64,000 nucleotides of DNA from the NCBI GenBank assembly GCA_013791765.1, contig VMTC01000049.1:62001-126000 (forward strand), written 5' to 3'. The translations under genes were made by a program, and so were the position numbers. Position 1 is the stretch's first letter, and each line of letters begins with the position of its first letter. The notes under the pieces are model-generated. The model was not told the DNA's origin. It worked only from the letters and a program-made list of their open reading frames with translations, and searched no databases. Shown here piece after piece: positions 19,643-30,021 of this stretch. The stretch is from Rhodoferax sp. Lineage in GTDB: Bacteria > Pseudomonadota > Gammaproteobacteria > Burkholderiales > Burkholderiaceae_C.

Positions 19643-20298
19643 GGCGCCACCGCCATCAGCACCTCGGCCACCGGGCGGAAGGTCTTGCGGTGCTGCGGGC
19701 AGGCGCCATGCTCCGTCAGGGCCGCCAGATGTTGCGCCGTGCCATAGCCTTTGTGCTTTGCAAAGCCGTACTGCGGGTATTGCACATCGATGTCGCCGCA
19801 CCAGCGGTCGCGGTGCACCTTGGCCAGAATAGAGGCAGCGGAAATGGCTGCGACCAGGGCGTCGCCTTTGACAATGGCTTGCGCCCGTACGGTCAGCAGC
19901 GGTATCCGGTTGCCATCAACCAGCACCAGCGCTGGCTTGAGCCGCAAGCCCTCGACCGCCCGGCGCATCGCGAGCAGCGTGGCCTGCAAGATGTTGAGCT
20001 GCTCAATTTCTTCGACGCTGGCCTGGGCAATGCAGCAGCACAGCGCTTTGGCGCGAATCTCGTCAAACAACTGTTCTCGCCGCCGCGCGCTGAGTATTTT
20101 GGAGTCCGCCAGCCCCTTGATCGGCTGCAGCTCGTCCAGAATCACGGCGGCGGCCACGACCGGGCCAGCCAGCGGGCCCCGACCGGCCTCGTCCACACCA
20201 GCCACCAGGCCCGCAACATTCCACAAGAGCGCAGCCTGTTTGACGGCTCGCCTGTGCAGAATTTCTTTTTCAGTCTTGGAGGACTTGCTGGATCGCAT
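19639..20298 (-). CDS. rnhB: Ribonuclease HII
   Basis: RNase HII removes ribonucleotides misincorporated in DNA and RNA primers. The catalytic N-terminal motif [21 protein letters not shown] is present with the Asp-Glu pair, then [13 protein letters not shown] and [14 protein letters not shown], containing the remaining acidic residues. The ATG at 20298 ([12 protein letters not shown]) gives 219 residues and a 29-base overlap with the end of lpxB; a later start is possible because the family often begins nearer the GVDEAGRG motif. The lpxB-rnhB neighbour pairing is widespread in proteobacteria. Confidence 0.95.
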   Translation of the reverse strand: MRSSKSSKTEKEILHRRAVKQAALLWNVAGLVAGVDEAGRGPLAGPVVAAAVILDELQPIKGLADSKILSARRREQLFDEIRAKALCCCIAQASVEEIEQLNILQATLLAMRRAVEGLRLKPALVLVDGNRIPLLTVRAQAIVKGDALVAAISAASILAKVHRDRWCGDIDVQYPQYGFAKHKGYGTAQHLAALTEHGACPQHRKTFRPVAEVLMAVAP

Positions 20299-21451
20299 GG
20301 GCGGCCAATCGGGGGGTGTCGCGCAGCAACTCAGTGTGCAGTGCGGCAAATTTTTGTTGCAGGGCCGCTATTTTGTCAGGATGCGACGCGCGGGCCTCAA
20401 ACCATTGCAGCACTTCACGCGCCAGCGCCTGGGGCGTGGCAGCGTTTTGCAGCAGTTCAGGCACGACAAATTCCTGGCAAAGAATATTGGGCAAACCAAC
20501 CCAGGGCTGCAGTTGCTTGCGCCGCATGATCTGCCACGACAACCAGCCCATACGGTACGCGATCACCATCGGCCGCTTGAACAGGGCAGCCTCCAGCGTG
20601 GCGGTGCCACTGGCGATCAGTGTTACGTCGCAAGCGGCCAGCGCCGTGTGCGACTGTCCCTCAAGGATTTGCAGCTGGGCCTGCAGGCCACTGGCACGGG
20701 CCGCCTGTTCGATGCTGGCGCGCAAAGCGGGAATCGCGGGCACTACAAATCTAATAGCTGGTTGTGCTTTATGGACGAGAGCTGCAGCCTGAAAGAACCT
20801 TAAAGCCAGATGCTTGATTTCAGACTCACGGCTGCCCGGCAAGATCGCAACCACCTGATCGGCGTCAAGCAGCCCCAAGGCCGCGCGCGCTGTCAATCGG
20901 TCTGGCACCATCGGGATCACGTTGGCCAGCGGGTGGCCAACGTAGGTCGCAGCAATGCCATGCCGGGCCAGCAGAGCGGGCTCGAACGGAAAAATGCACA
21001 GCACATGGTCAACGCTGCGACGAATTTTCTCGACCCGCTCAGGGCGCCAGGCCCAAATGGAGGGCGAGACAAAATGCACGGTCTTGATGCCCTGCGCTTT
21101 CAAATCGCGCTCCAGATCCAGGTTGAAGTCGGGCGCATCCACGCCAATAAAGACATCGGGGCGCTCTTGCAACAGGCGGGTTTTGAGTTGCCGACGAATC
21201 CCGACAATCTCGCGGTAACGGCGTAGCACCTCCCAGCCAAAGCCATGCACCGACAGCTTGTCGTGCCGCCACCAGGCGACAAAGCCACGGCGCGCCATTT
21301 GAGGGCCGCCAATGCCAACTGCGCTCATGCGAGGCCATTGCTCGCGCAAACCATCGAGCAGCAAACCTGCAAGCAGATCACCCGAGGCTTCGCCGGCCAC
21401 CAGCACCACCTTGAGTTCTTGGCTCATGTCATCTGCCATCTCGGCTGCCAT
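20270..21451 (-). CDS. lpxB: Lipid-A-disaccharide synthase
   Basis: LpxB condenses UDP-diacylglucosamine with lipid X to form the lipid A disaccharide at the inner membrane. The 393-residue protein has [12 protein letters not shown] near the N-terminus, [21 protein letters not shown] and [13 protein letters not shown], all family landmarks. Candidate starts are ATGs at 21451, 21439 and 21427 (MSQELKVV); none has a good Shine-Dalgarno. It follows lpxA by 13 bp. An AATAGCTG repeat copy at 20753-20794 encodes the [14 protein letters not shown] segment between PGSR and VVP without lengthening that segment compared with the E. coli protein as I recall it. Confidence 0.96.
   Translation of the reverse strand: MAAEMADDMSQELKVVLVAGEASGDLLAGLLLDGLREQWPRMSAVGIGGPQMARRGFVAWWRHDKLSVHGFGWEVLRRYREIVGIRRQLKTRLLQERPDVFIGVDAPDFNLDLERDLKAQGIKTVHFVSPSIWAWRPERVEKIRRSVDHVLCIFPFEPALLARHGIAATYVGHPLANVIPMVPDRLTARAALGLLDADQVVAILPGSRESEIKHLALRFFQAAALVHKAQPAIRFVVPAIPALRASIEQAARASGLQAQLQILEGQSHTALAACDVTLIASGTATLEAALFKRPMVIAYRMGWLSWQIMRRKQLQPWVGLPNILCQEFVVPELLQNAATPQALAREVLQWFEARASHPDKIAALQQKFAALHTELLRDTPRLAAHAIQQVLQD
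20753..20794 (+). repeat. AATAGCTG-family repeat inside lpxB
   Basis: Begins AATAGCTGGTTGTGC and ends GAGAGCTGCAGCCTGAAAG. It lies within lpxB on the opposite strand and stays in frame. Confidence 0.65.
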
Positions 21452-21464
21452 GCGCTTTTTTTGT

Positions 21465-22259
21465 TCAGCGCACAATGCCGCGCTGGGGCGATGTTTGATC
21501 CAAAAATGAGAGCATCATTTGCAAATCTGGTGCTGACTCAGGGCTGTTCTTGACCATATCCGCAATGCGTTCACGCGCCGCTTGCAGCGTCAGACCCTCG
21601 CGGTACAGCGCCTTGTGCATGGCTTTGACGACAGCAATCCGATCGGGTGAAAAACCACGACGGCGCAGTCCTTCATAGTTCATGGAACGGGCCTGCGCTG
21701 GCTGGCCCTGACACATGACGAAAGGCGGCACGTCGGCCAGCAACACCGAGGCCAACGCCGTCATGGCGTGCGCGCCGATCTTGACAAACTGATGCACCAG
21801 GGTAAAGCCGCCCAGAATCACCCAGTCGCCCACGTGGACGTGGCCCGCCAACTGCGAATTGTTGGCAAATATGGTTTTATTGCCGACAACGCAATCGTGC
21901 GCCAGGTGCACATAGGCCATCAGCCAGTTGTCATCGCCGACCCGCGTGACACCCGCATCCCCAGGAGAACCAATGTTGAAGGTGCAAAACTCACGAATGG
22001 TGTTGCGCTCGCCAATAATCAGCTCGCACGGTTCCCCCGCGTACTTCTTGTCCTGCGGTATCGCGCCCAGCGAGTTGAACTGGAAGATGCGGTTGTCGCG
22101 TCCGATCGTGGTGTGGCCTTCGATGACGCAATGCGGACCGATGGTGGTGCCCGCGCCCACCTTGACATGCGGACCAATCAGGGTGTAGGGGCCCACTGTC
22201 ACCGTGCTGTCCAGCTCGGCAGCAGGGTCAACGATGGCTGTCGCATGTATCGTCGTCAC
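21465..22259 (-). CDS. lpxA: UDP-N-acetylglucosamine acyltransferase
   Basis: LpxA transfers a hydroxyacyl chain from acyl carrier protein to UDP-GlcNAc, the first step of lipid A synthesis. The 264-residue protein is a left-handed beta-helix of hexapeptide repeats ([21 protein letters not shown]), with the catalytic histidine in [12 protein letters not shown] and a C-terminal helical region ([11 protein letters not shown]). The start is GTG at 22259 with AGGA nine bases ahead. It sits 10 bp after fabZ and 13 bp before lpxB, in the normal order lpxD-fabZ-lpxA-lpxB. Confidence 0.97.
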   Translation of the reverse strand: MTTIHATAIVDPAAELDSTVTVGPYTLIGPHVKVGAGTTIGPHCVIEGHTTIGRDNRIFQFNSLGAIPQDKKYAGEPCELIIGERNTIREFCTFNIGSPGDAGVTRVGDDNWLMAYVHLAHDCVVGNKTIFANNSQLAGHVHVGDWVILGGFTLVHQFVKIGAHAMTALASVLLADVPPFVMCQGQPAQARSMNYEGLRRRGFSPDRIAVVKAMHKALYREGLTLQAARERIADMVKNSPESAPDLQMMLSFLDQTSPQRGIVR

Positions 22260-22269
22260 GCCTTGGTCC

Positions 22270-22710
22270 TCACGTGATCGTCCGCATGGCGCAGGTCAAC
22301 TCGGCTTCCACCGCGAGTTCATCCGCAACCAGCGCACGCGCCTTGAACTTGAAAATACCGGCTTTCCTGCGCAGCAATTCAACCTCAAGAATCAATTGGT
22401 CACCCGGCTCAACCGGCCGCTTGAAGCGCACGCCGTCGATGCCAGCGAAGTAATAAACCATTTCATCGTTCGGCGCGCTATCGAGCGCATCAAATGACAA
22501 CAGGGCCGCGGCCTGCGCCAAGGCTTCCAGCATCAGCACGCCGGGCATCACCGGGCGGTGCGGAAAATGACCTTCAAAATAAGGCTCGTTGATGGTGACA
22601 TTCTTAAGCGCCCGGATGCTCTTGCCTTTGTCGATGGCCAGGACCCGATCCACCAGCAAAAACGGGTAGCGGTGTGGCAATTGCTTAAGAATTTTGTGAA
22701 TGTCCATCAT
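22270..22710 (-). CDS. fabZ: 3-hydroxyacyl-[acyl-carrier-protein] dehydratase FabZ
   Basis: FabZ dehydrates hydroxyacyl-ACP in fatty acid elongation and balances the hydroxyacyl pool used by LpxA and LpxD. The hot-dog fold protein (146 residues) has the catalytic histidine in [20 protein letters not shown] and the catalytic glutamate in the same stretch. The ATG at 22710 overlaps the lpxD stop by four bases (ATGA), so translation is coupled; a second ATG follows directly at 22707. Confidence 0.97.
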   Translation of the reverse strand: MMDIHKILKQLPHRYPFLLVDRVLAIDKGKSIRALKNVTINEPYFEGHFPHRPVMPGVLMLEALAQAAALLSFDALDSAPNDEMVYYFAGIDGVRFKRPVEPGDQLILEVELLRRKAGIFKFKARALVADELAVEAELTCAMRTIT

Positions 22711-23693
22711 GATCGTTCCAGTATTCTAATTTTGTCTTCTAGCACCCGAATGCGATCACGCAGGCCGTGCAGTTGCTTCAGTGACGCTGCATTTTTTTCC
22801 CAGGCGGCATTGTCGTCAATCGGGAAGATGCCGGTGTAGTGACCGGGCTTGCGCAGCGAGCGGGTGACCACGCTAGCGGCCGAGATATTGACCCCATCGG
22901 CCAGCGCCAGATGGCCCAACACAATGGCCCCCCCCCCAAGCGTGCAATGTGCGCCAATCGTGGCGCTGCCCGCCACACCGACGCAACCAGCCATGGCCGT
23001 ATGTTGGCCTACGTGCACGTTGTGACCGATCTGGATCAGGTTGTCGAGCTTGACGCCATCTTCAATCACCGTGTCTTGCAGGGCGCCACGGTCAATGCAG
23101 GTATTGGCGCCAATTTCAACATCGTTGCCAATACGAACCGCACCGAGTTGCTCAATTTTTTCCCAAGTGCCAGCGTTGGGTGCAAAACCAAAACCATCGG
23201 CGCCAATCACCACACCTGAATGCAGCAGACAACGCTCGCCGATGACGCAGTTCTCACTCACGGTGACGCGCGACTTGAGCACGGTGTCGGCTCCGATGCT
23301 GGCGCCGCGCTCGATCACGCACAAGGCGCCAATACAGGCGCGCGGGTGCACAAAAGCCGCCGGGTCAATGACAGCACTGGGGTGAATTGGCGCCCGCGCA
23401 ACCTGCGGCAGACTTTTCTTCCAGAGCTGAGTGACACGCGCAAAGTACAAATAGGGCTGCTCGGTCACGATGCAGGGGCCTCGCGCCAGTGCTGCATCTC
23501 GCATCGGCGGAGCCACAATGACGCACGCTGCTCTGGACGCTGCCAGTTGGCTCTGGTACTTGGGGTGGCTGAGAAAACTCAGTTGCTGTGGCGTTGCGCT
23601 CTCAAGCGGGCCCAAGCCTTCGATGCTCTGGCTGGCGTCACCGTGCAACTCACCCCCCAACGACTCAACAATGAAACCTAAAAGTAGCGTCAC
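22707..23693 (-). CDS. lpxD: UDP-3-O-(3-hydroxyacyl)glucosamine N-acyltransferase
   Basis: LpxD adds the second hydroxyacyl chain in lipid A synthesis. The 328-residue protein has an N-terminal uridine-binding domain (about 1-100), a hexapeptide-repeat beta-helix (about 105-295) with the catalytic histidine region [13 protein letters not shown], and a C-terminal coiled coil ([22 protein letters not shown]). The start is GTG at 23693 ([16 protein letters not shown]); no ATG is available nearby. It lies 22 bp after skp. Confidence 0.96.
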   Translation of the reverse strand: MTLLLGFIVESLGGELHGDASQSIEGLGPLESATPQQLSFLSHPKYQSQLAASRAACVIVAPPMRDAALARGPCIVTEQPYLYFARVTQLWKKSLPQVARAPIHPSAVIDPAAFVHPRACIGALCVIERGASIGADTVLKSRVTVSENCVIGERCLLHSGVVIGADGFGFAPNAGTWEKIEQLGAVRIGNDVEIGANTCIDRGALQDTVIEDGVKLDNLIQIGHNVHVGQHTAMAGCVGVAGSATIGAHCTLGGGAIVLGHLALADGVNISAASVVTRSLRKPGHYTGIFPIDDNAAWEKNAASLKQLHGLRDRIRVLEDKIRILERS

Positions 23694-23715
23694 ACGTCAC
23701 TTGCCGCAGGCATCG

Positions 23716-24234
23716 TCATTTGGCGCCGTTCGAATTCAGAACCTTCAGGACTTTATCGGTGATATCCAATCTTGGATTGACGTACACCGCGTCCTGCAGA
23801 ATCAGGTCGTACTTTTCAGCTTCAGCCACTTGCTTGACGACCTTGTTTGCGCGCTCAATCACCTGCTGCAGTTCTTCATTCTTGCGCGCATTCAGATCCT
23901 CCTGAAATTCACGGCGTTTGCGCTGAAAATCACGATCCTGCTCCACCAACTGCTTTTGCTGCGCGGTGCGCTGCGCCGTTGATAAGGTCGGCGCCTCCCG
24001 CTCAAAAGTGTCAGCCAGCGCTTTCAGTGCCGCCCCTGAGTCCACGATTTCTTTTTCGCGCTTGGAAAATTCCTGCTCCAGCTTGAGCTGTGCCGACTTG
24101 GCCGTGCTGGCCTCCTTGAAGATTCGGTCGGTACTGACAAAACCAATGCGGAACTCCTGGGCTTGCAGGGGTGCCGACAGCAGTAAACCGCCCAGCGCGA
24201 GACCGGTCAAAGCGTGACGTAATAAATAATTCAT
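23716..24234 (-). CDS. skp: OmpH/Skp family periplasmic chaperone
   Basis: A 172-residue periplasmic chaperone that holds unfolded outer-membrane proteins for BamA. It has a cleavable signal peptide (about 1-26, ending PLQAQ), a short trimerisation strand (FRIGFVSTDRIF), and two long charged coiled-coil helices forming the tentacles. Its ATG overlaps the bamA stop by one base (TAATG), which couples the two in translation. lpxD follows. Confidence 0.95.
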   Translation of the reverse strand: MNYLLRHALTGLALGGLLLSAPLQAQEFRIGFVSTDRIFKEASTAKSAQLKLEQEFSKREKEIVDSGAALKALADTFEREAPTLSTAQRTAQQKQLVEQDRDFQRKRREFQEDLNARKNEELQQVIERANKVVKQVAEAEKYDLILQDAVYVNPRLDITDKVLKVLNSNGAK

Positions 24235-26525
24235 TAGAAACTCGTTCCAATTTGAAATTGAATGGTTTGTATTTTATCGCCCTCAAACTTCTTGACCGGC
24301 TTGGCAAAGGCCAGGCGCAGGGGGCCGACTGGCGATATCCAGCTCACCCCCACCCCGACGGATGCGCGCAGGCTGCCTGCATCAGCATTCACGCCGCGGG
24401 GACCGCCGACGCTGCCGGCATCAGCAAAAGCATACATCCGCAAGGTCCGGTCATTGCCAGCGCCAGGGAACGGTGAAAGTATCTCGGCGTTCAAATTCAG
24501 TTTTCTGGTGCCGCCCAAGACAGTGCCAAAGCTATCTTGTGGCCCCAGGCTGCCCTGCTCAAAGCCGCGTACCGACCCCAAACCGCCACCGTAAAAATTC
24601 TTGAACACGGGGTAGGACTTATTGCCGACGGATGCGCCCCAGCCCAATTCAGCGTTAAATGCCGCTGTGAATTGTTTGTTCAGCGGGATGAACTCCTGGA
24701 ATTGGTAAGTCGCCCGAACGTAACGGACATCACCCGCGGGTGACCACTCGGCGTTGGCGCGCTGCAGACGGCCGGAGTTGGGGGCCAGGGCACTGTCGCG
24801 GCGATCGCGTGACCACCCCACCGTCAACGGAACTGCCAGACTGGAAAGTCCATATTCATCGATGTGAGCTCGGTACGAAGTTGGCAGTAACGTCCCCTCG
24901 ACGATTGTTGTGTTCTCTACCCCCGCCCCAAAATAAACGGTATCCGTTTCAGTAAACGGCACGCCAAAACGCAGACTGCCACCCGATGTCTTGAGCTTGT
25001 AATAGCTTTCATCCTGATAGGGGCTGCTGGTGCGGTAATAGACATCAATGGTTCTGGAGACGCCGTCCGGCGTGAAGTAAGGATCGGTGGTGTTAAAAAC
25101 AAGCGCACGGTTGTACTTGCTGGTATTGACCTGCACGCCCAGGGAGTTACCCGAACCAAAAGCATTTTCCTGCTTCAAACCAAACGAAAGGCCGAGCCCG
25201 TCACCACTGGAATAGCCCGCGCCCAGACTCAGACTGCCGGTGGGCTTTTCAACCACGTTGATGCTTAAATCGACCTGATCGGGTGAGCCGGGCACTTCCT
25301 GGGTCTCGATATCGACCTCCTTGAAGTACCCGAGCCGATCGACGCGGTTACGTGACAGTTTGATCTTGTCGGCGTCATACCAGGACGCCTCAAACTGGCG
25401 AAATTCCCGGCGCACCACCACATCACGCGAGCGGCTGTTGCCGGTGACGTTGATTTTGCGCACATAGGCCCGGCGCGATGGCTCGGCCTGCAGCACCAGG
25501 GCAACACGGTTGTTGACGCGATCAATGTCTGGGCGCGCCTGCACTTGGGCAAACGCATAGCCAAAATTACCGAAATAGTCGGTGAATGCCTTGGTGGTTT
25601 TGGCCACTTCTTCCGAATTAAAGGCTTGACCGGGACGAATCGTCACAAGCGACTTGAATTCATCGTCCTTACCCAGAAAGTTACCTTCGAGCTTGATGCC
25701 GCTGACAATGAAACGCTCGCCCTCAGAAATGTTGATGGTGATGGAAATATCCGTCTTGTTCGGCAAGATGGCCACCTGCGTCGAGTCCACCTTGAACTCC
25801 AGATAGCCCCGCGTTAGGTAATACGAACGCAGTGTCTCAATATCGGCATTGAGCTTGGCGCGTGAATAGCGATCCGCCTTGGTGTACCAGCTGAGCCAGC
25901 CCCCCGTGTCCAGGTCAAACAGGCCACGCAAGGTTGACTCGTTGAAGACTTGGTTGCCAACGATCCGGATTTCACTGATTTTGGCCGGCTCACCCTCGGT
26001 CACCGTGAATGTCAGGTTGACCCGATTGCGGTCAATCGGCGTCACAGTGGTCACCACATCCGCCGCGTACAAGCTGCGGTTGATGTACTGGCGCTTGAGC
26101 TCCTGCTCAGCGCGATCGAGCTGCGCCTTGTCAAACGGGCGGCCATCGGCCAGACCGACGTCGCGCAAGGCTTTTTTGAGGACGTCTTTGTCAAACTCCT
26201 TGGTACCGACAAAATCAACCTCGGCGATCGTCGGGCGCTCCTCCACCACAATCACCAGTACATCACCGCTGACCTCAATGCGCACATCCTTGAATAAGCC
26301 CAGCGCAAACAGCGTGCGAATCGCGGAAGAGCCAACTTCGTCGTTGTAGACGTCGCCGACCCGAACCGGAAGCGACACAAAAACCGTGCCCGGTTCGATG
26401 CGCTGCAAACCTTCAATGCGAATGTCGCGCACCGTGAATGGATTGACTGCCCAAGCCGAACCGGCCATAAAAACCAGAGAAGCGACCGCCGATACGGAGT
26501 GCAGGGCAAAGCGATTAAATTGCAT
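24234..26525 (-). CDS. bamA: Outer membrane protein assembly factor BamA
   Basis: BamA is the beta-barrel core of the BAM complex that folds outer-membrane proteins. After a signal peptide (MQFNRFALHSVS... AWA, about 1-26) come five POTRA domains (about 27-350, the first starting FTVRDIRIEGLQRI) and a 16-strand barrel ending in phenylalanine (QIGTSF), the normal C-terminal signal. The VRGFEQGSLGP motif of the barrel lumen loop is present. I prefer the ATG at 26525 because it begins a normal signal peptide; an ATG at 26573 directly after the rseP stop is the alternative and would add 16 residues. Neither has a clear Shine-Dalgarno. Confidence 0.96.
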   Translation of the reverse strand: MQFNRFALHSVSAVASLVFMAGSAWAVNPFTVRDIRIEGLQRIEPGTVFVSLPVRVGDVYNDEVGSSAIRTLFALGLFKDVRIEVSGDVLVIVVEERPTIAEVDFVGTKEFDKDVLKKALRDVGLADGRPFDKAQLDRAEQELKRQYINRSLYAADVVTTVTPIDRNRVNLTFTVTEGEPAKISEIRIVGNQVFNESTLRGLFDLDTGGWLSWYTKADRYSRAKLNADIETLRSYYLTRGYLEFKVDSTQVAILPNKTDISITINISEGERFIVSGIKLEGNFLGKDDEFKSLVTIRPGQAFNSEEVAKTTKAFTDYFGNFGYAFAQVQARPDIDRVNNRVALVLQAEPSRRAYVRKINVTGNSRSRDVVVRREFRQFEASWYDADKIKLSRNRVDRLGYFKEVDIETQEVPGSPDQVDLSINVVEKPTGSLSLGAGYSSGDGLGLSFGLKQENAFGSGNSLGVQVNTSKYNRALVFNTTDPYFTPDGVSRTIDVYYRTSSPYQDESYYKLKTSGGSLRFGVPFTETDTVYFGAGVENTTIVEGTLLPTSYRAHIDEYGLSSLAVPLTVGWSRDRRDSALAPNSGRLQRANAEWSPAGDVRYVRATYQFQEFIPLNKQFTAAFNAELGWGASVGNKSYPVFKNFYGGGLGSVRGFEQGSLGPQDSFGTVLGGTRKLNLNAEILSPFPGAGNDRTLRMYAFADAGSVGGPRGVNADAGSLRASVGVGVSWISPVGPLRLAFAKPVKKFEGDKIQTIQFQIGTSF

Positions 26526-26573
26526 TTTGAGTATAAAAAAAACAAGCCGGCGATGTGTGTCTGCACCGGACAT

Positions 26574-27935
26574 TTAGCCAAATAAGCGGGTGATATCGTT
26601 GAAAAGAGCTATCGACATCAAGAGGAAAAGGATCGCAACGCCACCGCGTTGCAAGGTCTCCATCCAGGCATCCGAGACCGGCTTGCCGGTCACACCTTCC
26701 CAAAGATAATACATCAGGTGTCCACCGTCCAAAACCGGCAGTGGCAGCAAGTTCAAAACGCCCAGGCTTACACTGATCAGCGCCAGAAACAACAAGTACT
26801 GCGTCAAACCCATCGCAGCGGATTTGCCGGCAAAATCCGCAATCGTCAACGGACCGCTCAGATTTTTGACCGATGCCTCACCAATCAACATTTTGCCCAT
26901 CATTCTGAGCGTCAGGAGCGAGACATCCCAGGTGCGCGTCACGCCGCGCCACAGGCCCTCAACAGGGCCATAGCGTACCGTTACCAATTCGGGTATCGAA
27001 CCCACGTAGGCGCCGATCCGCCCCACCAGCAATTCACCATCCTGTCGAAGCTCGGGCGTAACCATGATTTCAAGTTCTGCCCCGGCCCGGTCTATTTTCC
27101 ACACAGCCGGCACGGCCTTACCGTTCACCACCGAAGCGCGAATCAACTGGCGCAACTGCTGGCCGTCCAGAACCGGCACGGAACCAATTTGACGCACCAG
27201 ATCGCCATCACGCAAGCCAGCCTTATCGGCAGCAGAGCCCGCCATGAGCTCGCCAATGACAGGCCGGGTGTACGGGCCCACGACCCCAATCTTGTAGAAC
27301 AAATCAGCATTGGCCTCGCTGGCATCCATGCTGGCGAGCCTCAAAAGCACGTCGCTCGTGTTGGCGCGGCCCGGCATCGTCAGCTCCAGACGCACGTCCT
27401 GCCCTTCCAGCGCCCCCCGGGTCAAGAGCCAGCGCAGGTCTTCAAATGAGGCCACGCTTTGCAGTTCTTCGTCGGAAAAGCCGGCGCGCTGCACCCGCTC
27501 GCCACCGACCAAACCCGCTTGTTGCGCAACCGAGCCCGCCTCTGGGCTGGCCAGAATGGCGGCCGGATAGTCCACACCGCTCCAATTCACCAGCGCGTAC
27601 AACAAGGCCGCCAGCAGCAAGTTGGCAAATGGGCCCGCCGCCACGATCAGCACGCGCGATCGCAAGCGTTGGTTGTTGAATGCGAGATGCCGCTCACTCT
27701 CAGGTACCGGTGACTCCCGCTCGTCGAGCATCTTGACGTAGCCACCCACCGGAAAAGCGCAAATAGTAAATTCGGTCGAGGAACCCTTGGGCTGCCAGCG
27801 ATACAGTGTTTTGCCAAAACCAATGGAGAAGCGCAGCACCTTGACGCCGCAGGCCACAGCCACGCGGTAGTGGCCATACTCATGAATGGCGATCAACAGT
27901 CCGAGTGCAATGACAAAGGCGGCAAGGGTTAGCAT
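26574..27935 (-). CDS. rseP: Site-2 zinc metalloprotease RseP
   Basis: RseP cleaves RseA-type anti-sigma factors and remnant signal peptides inside the membrane. The 453-residue protein has the zinc motif HEYGH at residues 18-22 in the first membrane helix, two tandem PDZ domains (about 110-310), and the third-ligand motif LDGG near 402. The order dxr-rseP-bamA-skp-lpxD is the conserved envelope-stress cluster. It follows dxr by 20 bp. Confidence 0.97.
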   Translation of the reverse strand: MLTLAAFVIALGLLIAIHEYGHYRVAVACGVKVLRFSIGFGKTLYRWQPKGSSTEFTICAFPVGGYVKMLDERESPVPESERHLAFNNQRLRSRVLIVAAGPFANLLLAALLYALVNWSGVDYPAAILASPEAGSVAQQAGLVGGERVQRAGFSDEELQSVASFEDLRWLLTRGALEGQDVRLELTMPGRANTSDVLLRLASMDASEANADLFYKIGVVGPYTRPVIGELMAGSAADKAGLRDGDLVRQIGSVPVLDGQQLRQLIRASVVNGKAVPAVWKIDRAGAELEIMVTPELRQDGELLVGRIGAYVGSIPELVTVRYGPVEGLWRGVTRTWDVSLLTLRMMGKMLIGEASVKNLSGPLTIADFAGKSAAMGLTQYLLFLALISVSLGVLNLLPLPVLDGGHLMYYLWEGVTGKPVSDAWMETLQRGGVAILFLLMSIALFNDITRLFG

Positions 27936-27955
27936 TTTTTTTGAAGGTCGAGCAA

Positions 27956-29167
27956 CTACAGGCCGACACGACGCACTGCGTCTTGCGCGGCTGCGCGCGA
28001 TAGGTCATCGAGCGCCAGCAGATCATCGAGTGAATGCGGGCTGACTGGTAAAACAGATTCGAGCGTGGCCAGATTAACCACATGAATTTGGTCAAACCGT
28101 ATCTGTCGGCCTAGAAACGCAGCCACCGCCACTTCATTTGCGGCATTCAGCACGGCGGTGGTGCCGCACGGCGCGCGCAAGACGGACCACGCCAGCCGCA
28201 AGCCAGGAAATCGTTGTTCATGACCGTTCGAGTCGAGCGACTCGAAGGTCATATCGGCCATCGCCCGAAAGTCCAGCGCGCCAGCACCCGAGAGCATCCG
28301 ATCAGGCCAGGCCAGGCCATAGGCAATCGGCACCTTCATGTCGGGCGTACCGAGTTGGGCGAGCACAGAATGGTCTTTGTACTGCACCATGGAATGAATA
28401 ACGCTCTGCGGGTGAATCACGACCTCAATCTGTTCCGGCGTGACACCAAACAAGAAGCGCGCCTCAATAACTTCCAGCGCCTTGTTCATCATGGTGGCCG
28501 AATCGACCGATATCTTGCGCCCCATCACCCAATTGGGGTGGGCGCAAGCCTGCTCCGGCGTCACGTCGCGTAGTGTGTCGGGCGCGCGCTCTCGGAACGG
28601 CCCACCAGAGGCCGTGAGTATGATCTTGTCAATCTGGCTCGCCCAAAGCGCTGAATCATCGGGCAAGGACTGAAAGATAGCCGAATGTTCGCTGTCAATC
28701 GGCAGCAGCTTGGCCCCACCCTGGCTGACCGCCTGCATAAAAAAATCGCCGCCCACCACCAAAGCTTCCTTGTTGGCCAGTAGCAAACGCTTGCCGGCCT
28801 GAGCCGCTGCCAAGCAGGAGGCCAGGCCCGCCGCGCCCACGATCGCTGCCATAACCGCATCCACCAGCTCGTGCGCGGCAATCATGGTCAAGTTAGATGC
28901 GCCCCAAAGAATCCGCGTCTTCAAGCCCAGTTCGCGACATTGGCTCTCCAGCGCGCGGCCATGGGGCTCACTGACCATGACGGCAAACACCGGCTTGAAC
29001 TGCACACACTGCTTGAGCAACAATTCGCTCTGCGTCGACGCGCTCAGGGCGAACACCTCGAACCGGTCGGGATGGCGCGCAATCACTTCGAGCGTGCTGA
29101 CCCCTATGGAACCGGTTGAGCCCAAAATAGCGACCCGCTGTTTAACCATGCTCGTCACGCCATTCAT
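27956..29167 (-). CDS. dxr: 1-deoxy-D-xylulose-5-phosphate reductoisomerase
   Basis: DXR makes methylerythritol phosphate, the committed step of bacterial isoprenoid synthesis, using NADPH. The 403-residue protein has the nucleotide-binding loop ILGSTGSIGVSTLEV near the N-terminus, NKEALVVGG, and the metal-binding LLPIDSEHSAIFQ segment. The ATG at 29167 shares one base with the cdsA stop (TGATG), which suggests translational coupling; MVKQRVAILG at 29149 is an alternative start. Confidence 0.97.
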   Translation of the reverse strand: MNGVTSMVKQRVAILGSTGSIGVSTLEVIARHPDRFEVFALSASTQSELLLKQCVQFKPVFAVMVSEPHGRALESQCRELGLKTRILWGASNLTMIAAHELVDAVMAAIVGAAGLASCLAAAQAGKRLLLANKEALVVGGDFFMQAVSQGGAKLLPIDSEHSAIFQSLPDDSALWASQIDKIILTASGGPFRERAPDTLRDVTPEQACAHPNWVMGRKISVDSATMMNKALEVIEARFLFGVTPEQIEVVIHPQSVIHSMVQYKDHSVLAQLGTPDMKVPIAYGLAWPDRMLSGAGALDFRAMADMTFESLDSNGHEQRFPGLRLAWSVLRAPCGTTAVLNAANEVAVAAFLGRQIRFDQIHVVNLATLESVLPVSPHSLDDLLALDDLSRAAAQDAVRRVGL

Positions 29168-30021
29168 CAGATTTGTGACACCGAGTAAAGCATCATCGCC
29201 AGTGGCAAGGTCGGCAGCAAAGCATCCACACGATCGAGGACGCCGCCATGCCCCGGCAGCAAGCCACTGCTGTCTTTCACGCTTGCACTGCGCTTCACCA
29301 GCGACTCAAACAAGTCACCCACCACGCTCATCGCCGCCAAAAATACGGCAACAATCAGCAGCAACCAACCGCCGTGTTGGCCCAAGTGGGTATAAAAACT
29401 CGGTACGGTACTTGCCCAGGCGCTATCCAACCAACGCCATGCAAAGGCCAACACAATGACACCCGCCATGCCGCCCCATACACCTTCCCAGCTTTTACCG
29501 GGGCTGATGCTGGGGGCCAGTTTGCTGCGGCTAAAGCGACCGCCGAAGGTGCGGCCGGCAAAATAGGCACCAATGTCTGCCACCCACACCAGCACCAAAA
29601 TAGACAGCAAAAAATTAACGCCAATCACCCGGGCCTGGGCCACGGCCAGCCAGGCCAGGCAGAGCGCCAGCAGGCCCGCGAGCAGGCGCAGCGTGCGTGG
29701 ATGAGCCGACCAGGCCGACACCCCGCGGCGCAAGACCCAGGCGCCAGCCAGCACCCAGACCGCACCAGCAACCAGCCAAAGCCCGGCCAACGATCGATCC
29801 AGCCAACCGGACCACCAAGCGGCAGCACACAGCAAGGCGCAGACCGCTCCCACAGCCAGCGAGGCCGATGGGCCGTAGCCGTTCAGGCGGGCCCACTCCC
29901 AGGCACCGGCAGCAATCAGCACCAGTGCGATGGCGCAAAAAGGCTCTGGCGAACGGTAGAACATGGCCGGCAACAAGATCAGCAGCATGATCAAGGCGGT
30001 GATGACACGTTGCTTCAACAT
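29167..30021 (-). CDS. cdsA: Phosphatidate cytidylyltransferase
   Basis: CdsA makes CDP-diacylglycerol from phosphatidic acid and CTP, the branch point to phosphatidylethanolamine and phosphatidylglycerol. The 284-residue protein has about eight membrane segments and the C-terminal family signature, seen here as SVVGDLFESLVKRSASVKDSS followed by LLPGHGGVLDRVDAL. The ATG at 30021 (MLKQRVITALI) is a normal start. The 137-bp gap upstream is where uppS usually lies. Confidence 0.96.
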   Translation of the reverse strand: MLKQRVITALIMLLILLPAMFYRSPEPFCAIALVLIAAGAWEWARLNGYGPSASLAVGAVCALLCAAAWWSGWLDRSLAGLWLVAGAVWVLAGAWVLRRGVSAWSAHPRTLRLLAGLLALCLAWLAVAQARVIGVNFLLSILVLVWVADIGAYFAGRTFGGRFSRSKLAPSISPGKSWEGVWGGMAGVIVLAFAWRWLDSAWASTVPSFYTHLGQHGGWLLLIVAVFLAAMSVVGDLFESLVKRSASVKDSSGLLPGHGGVLDRVDALLPTLPLAMMLYSVSQI

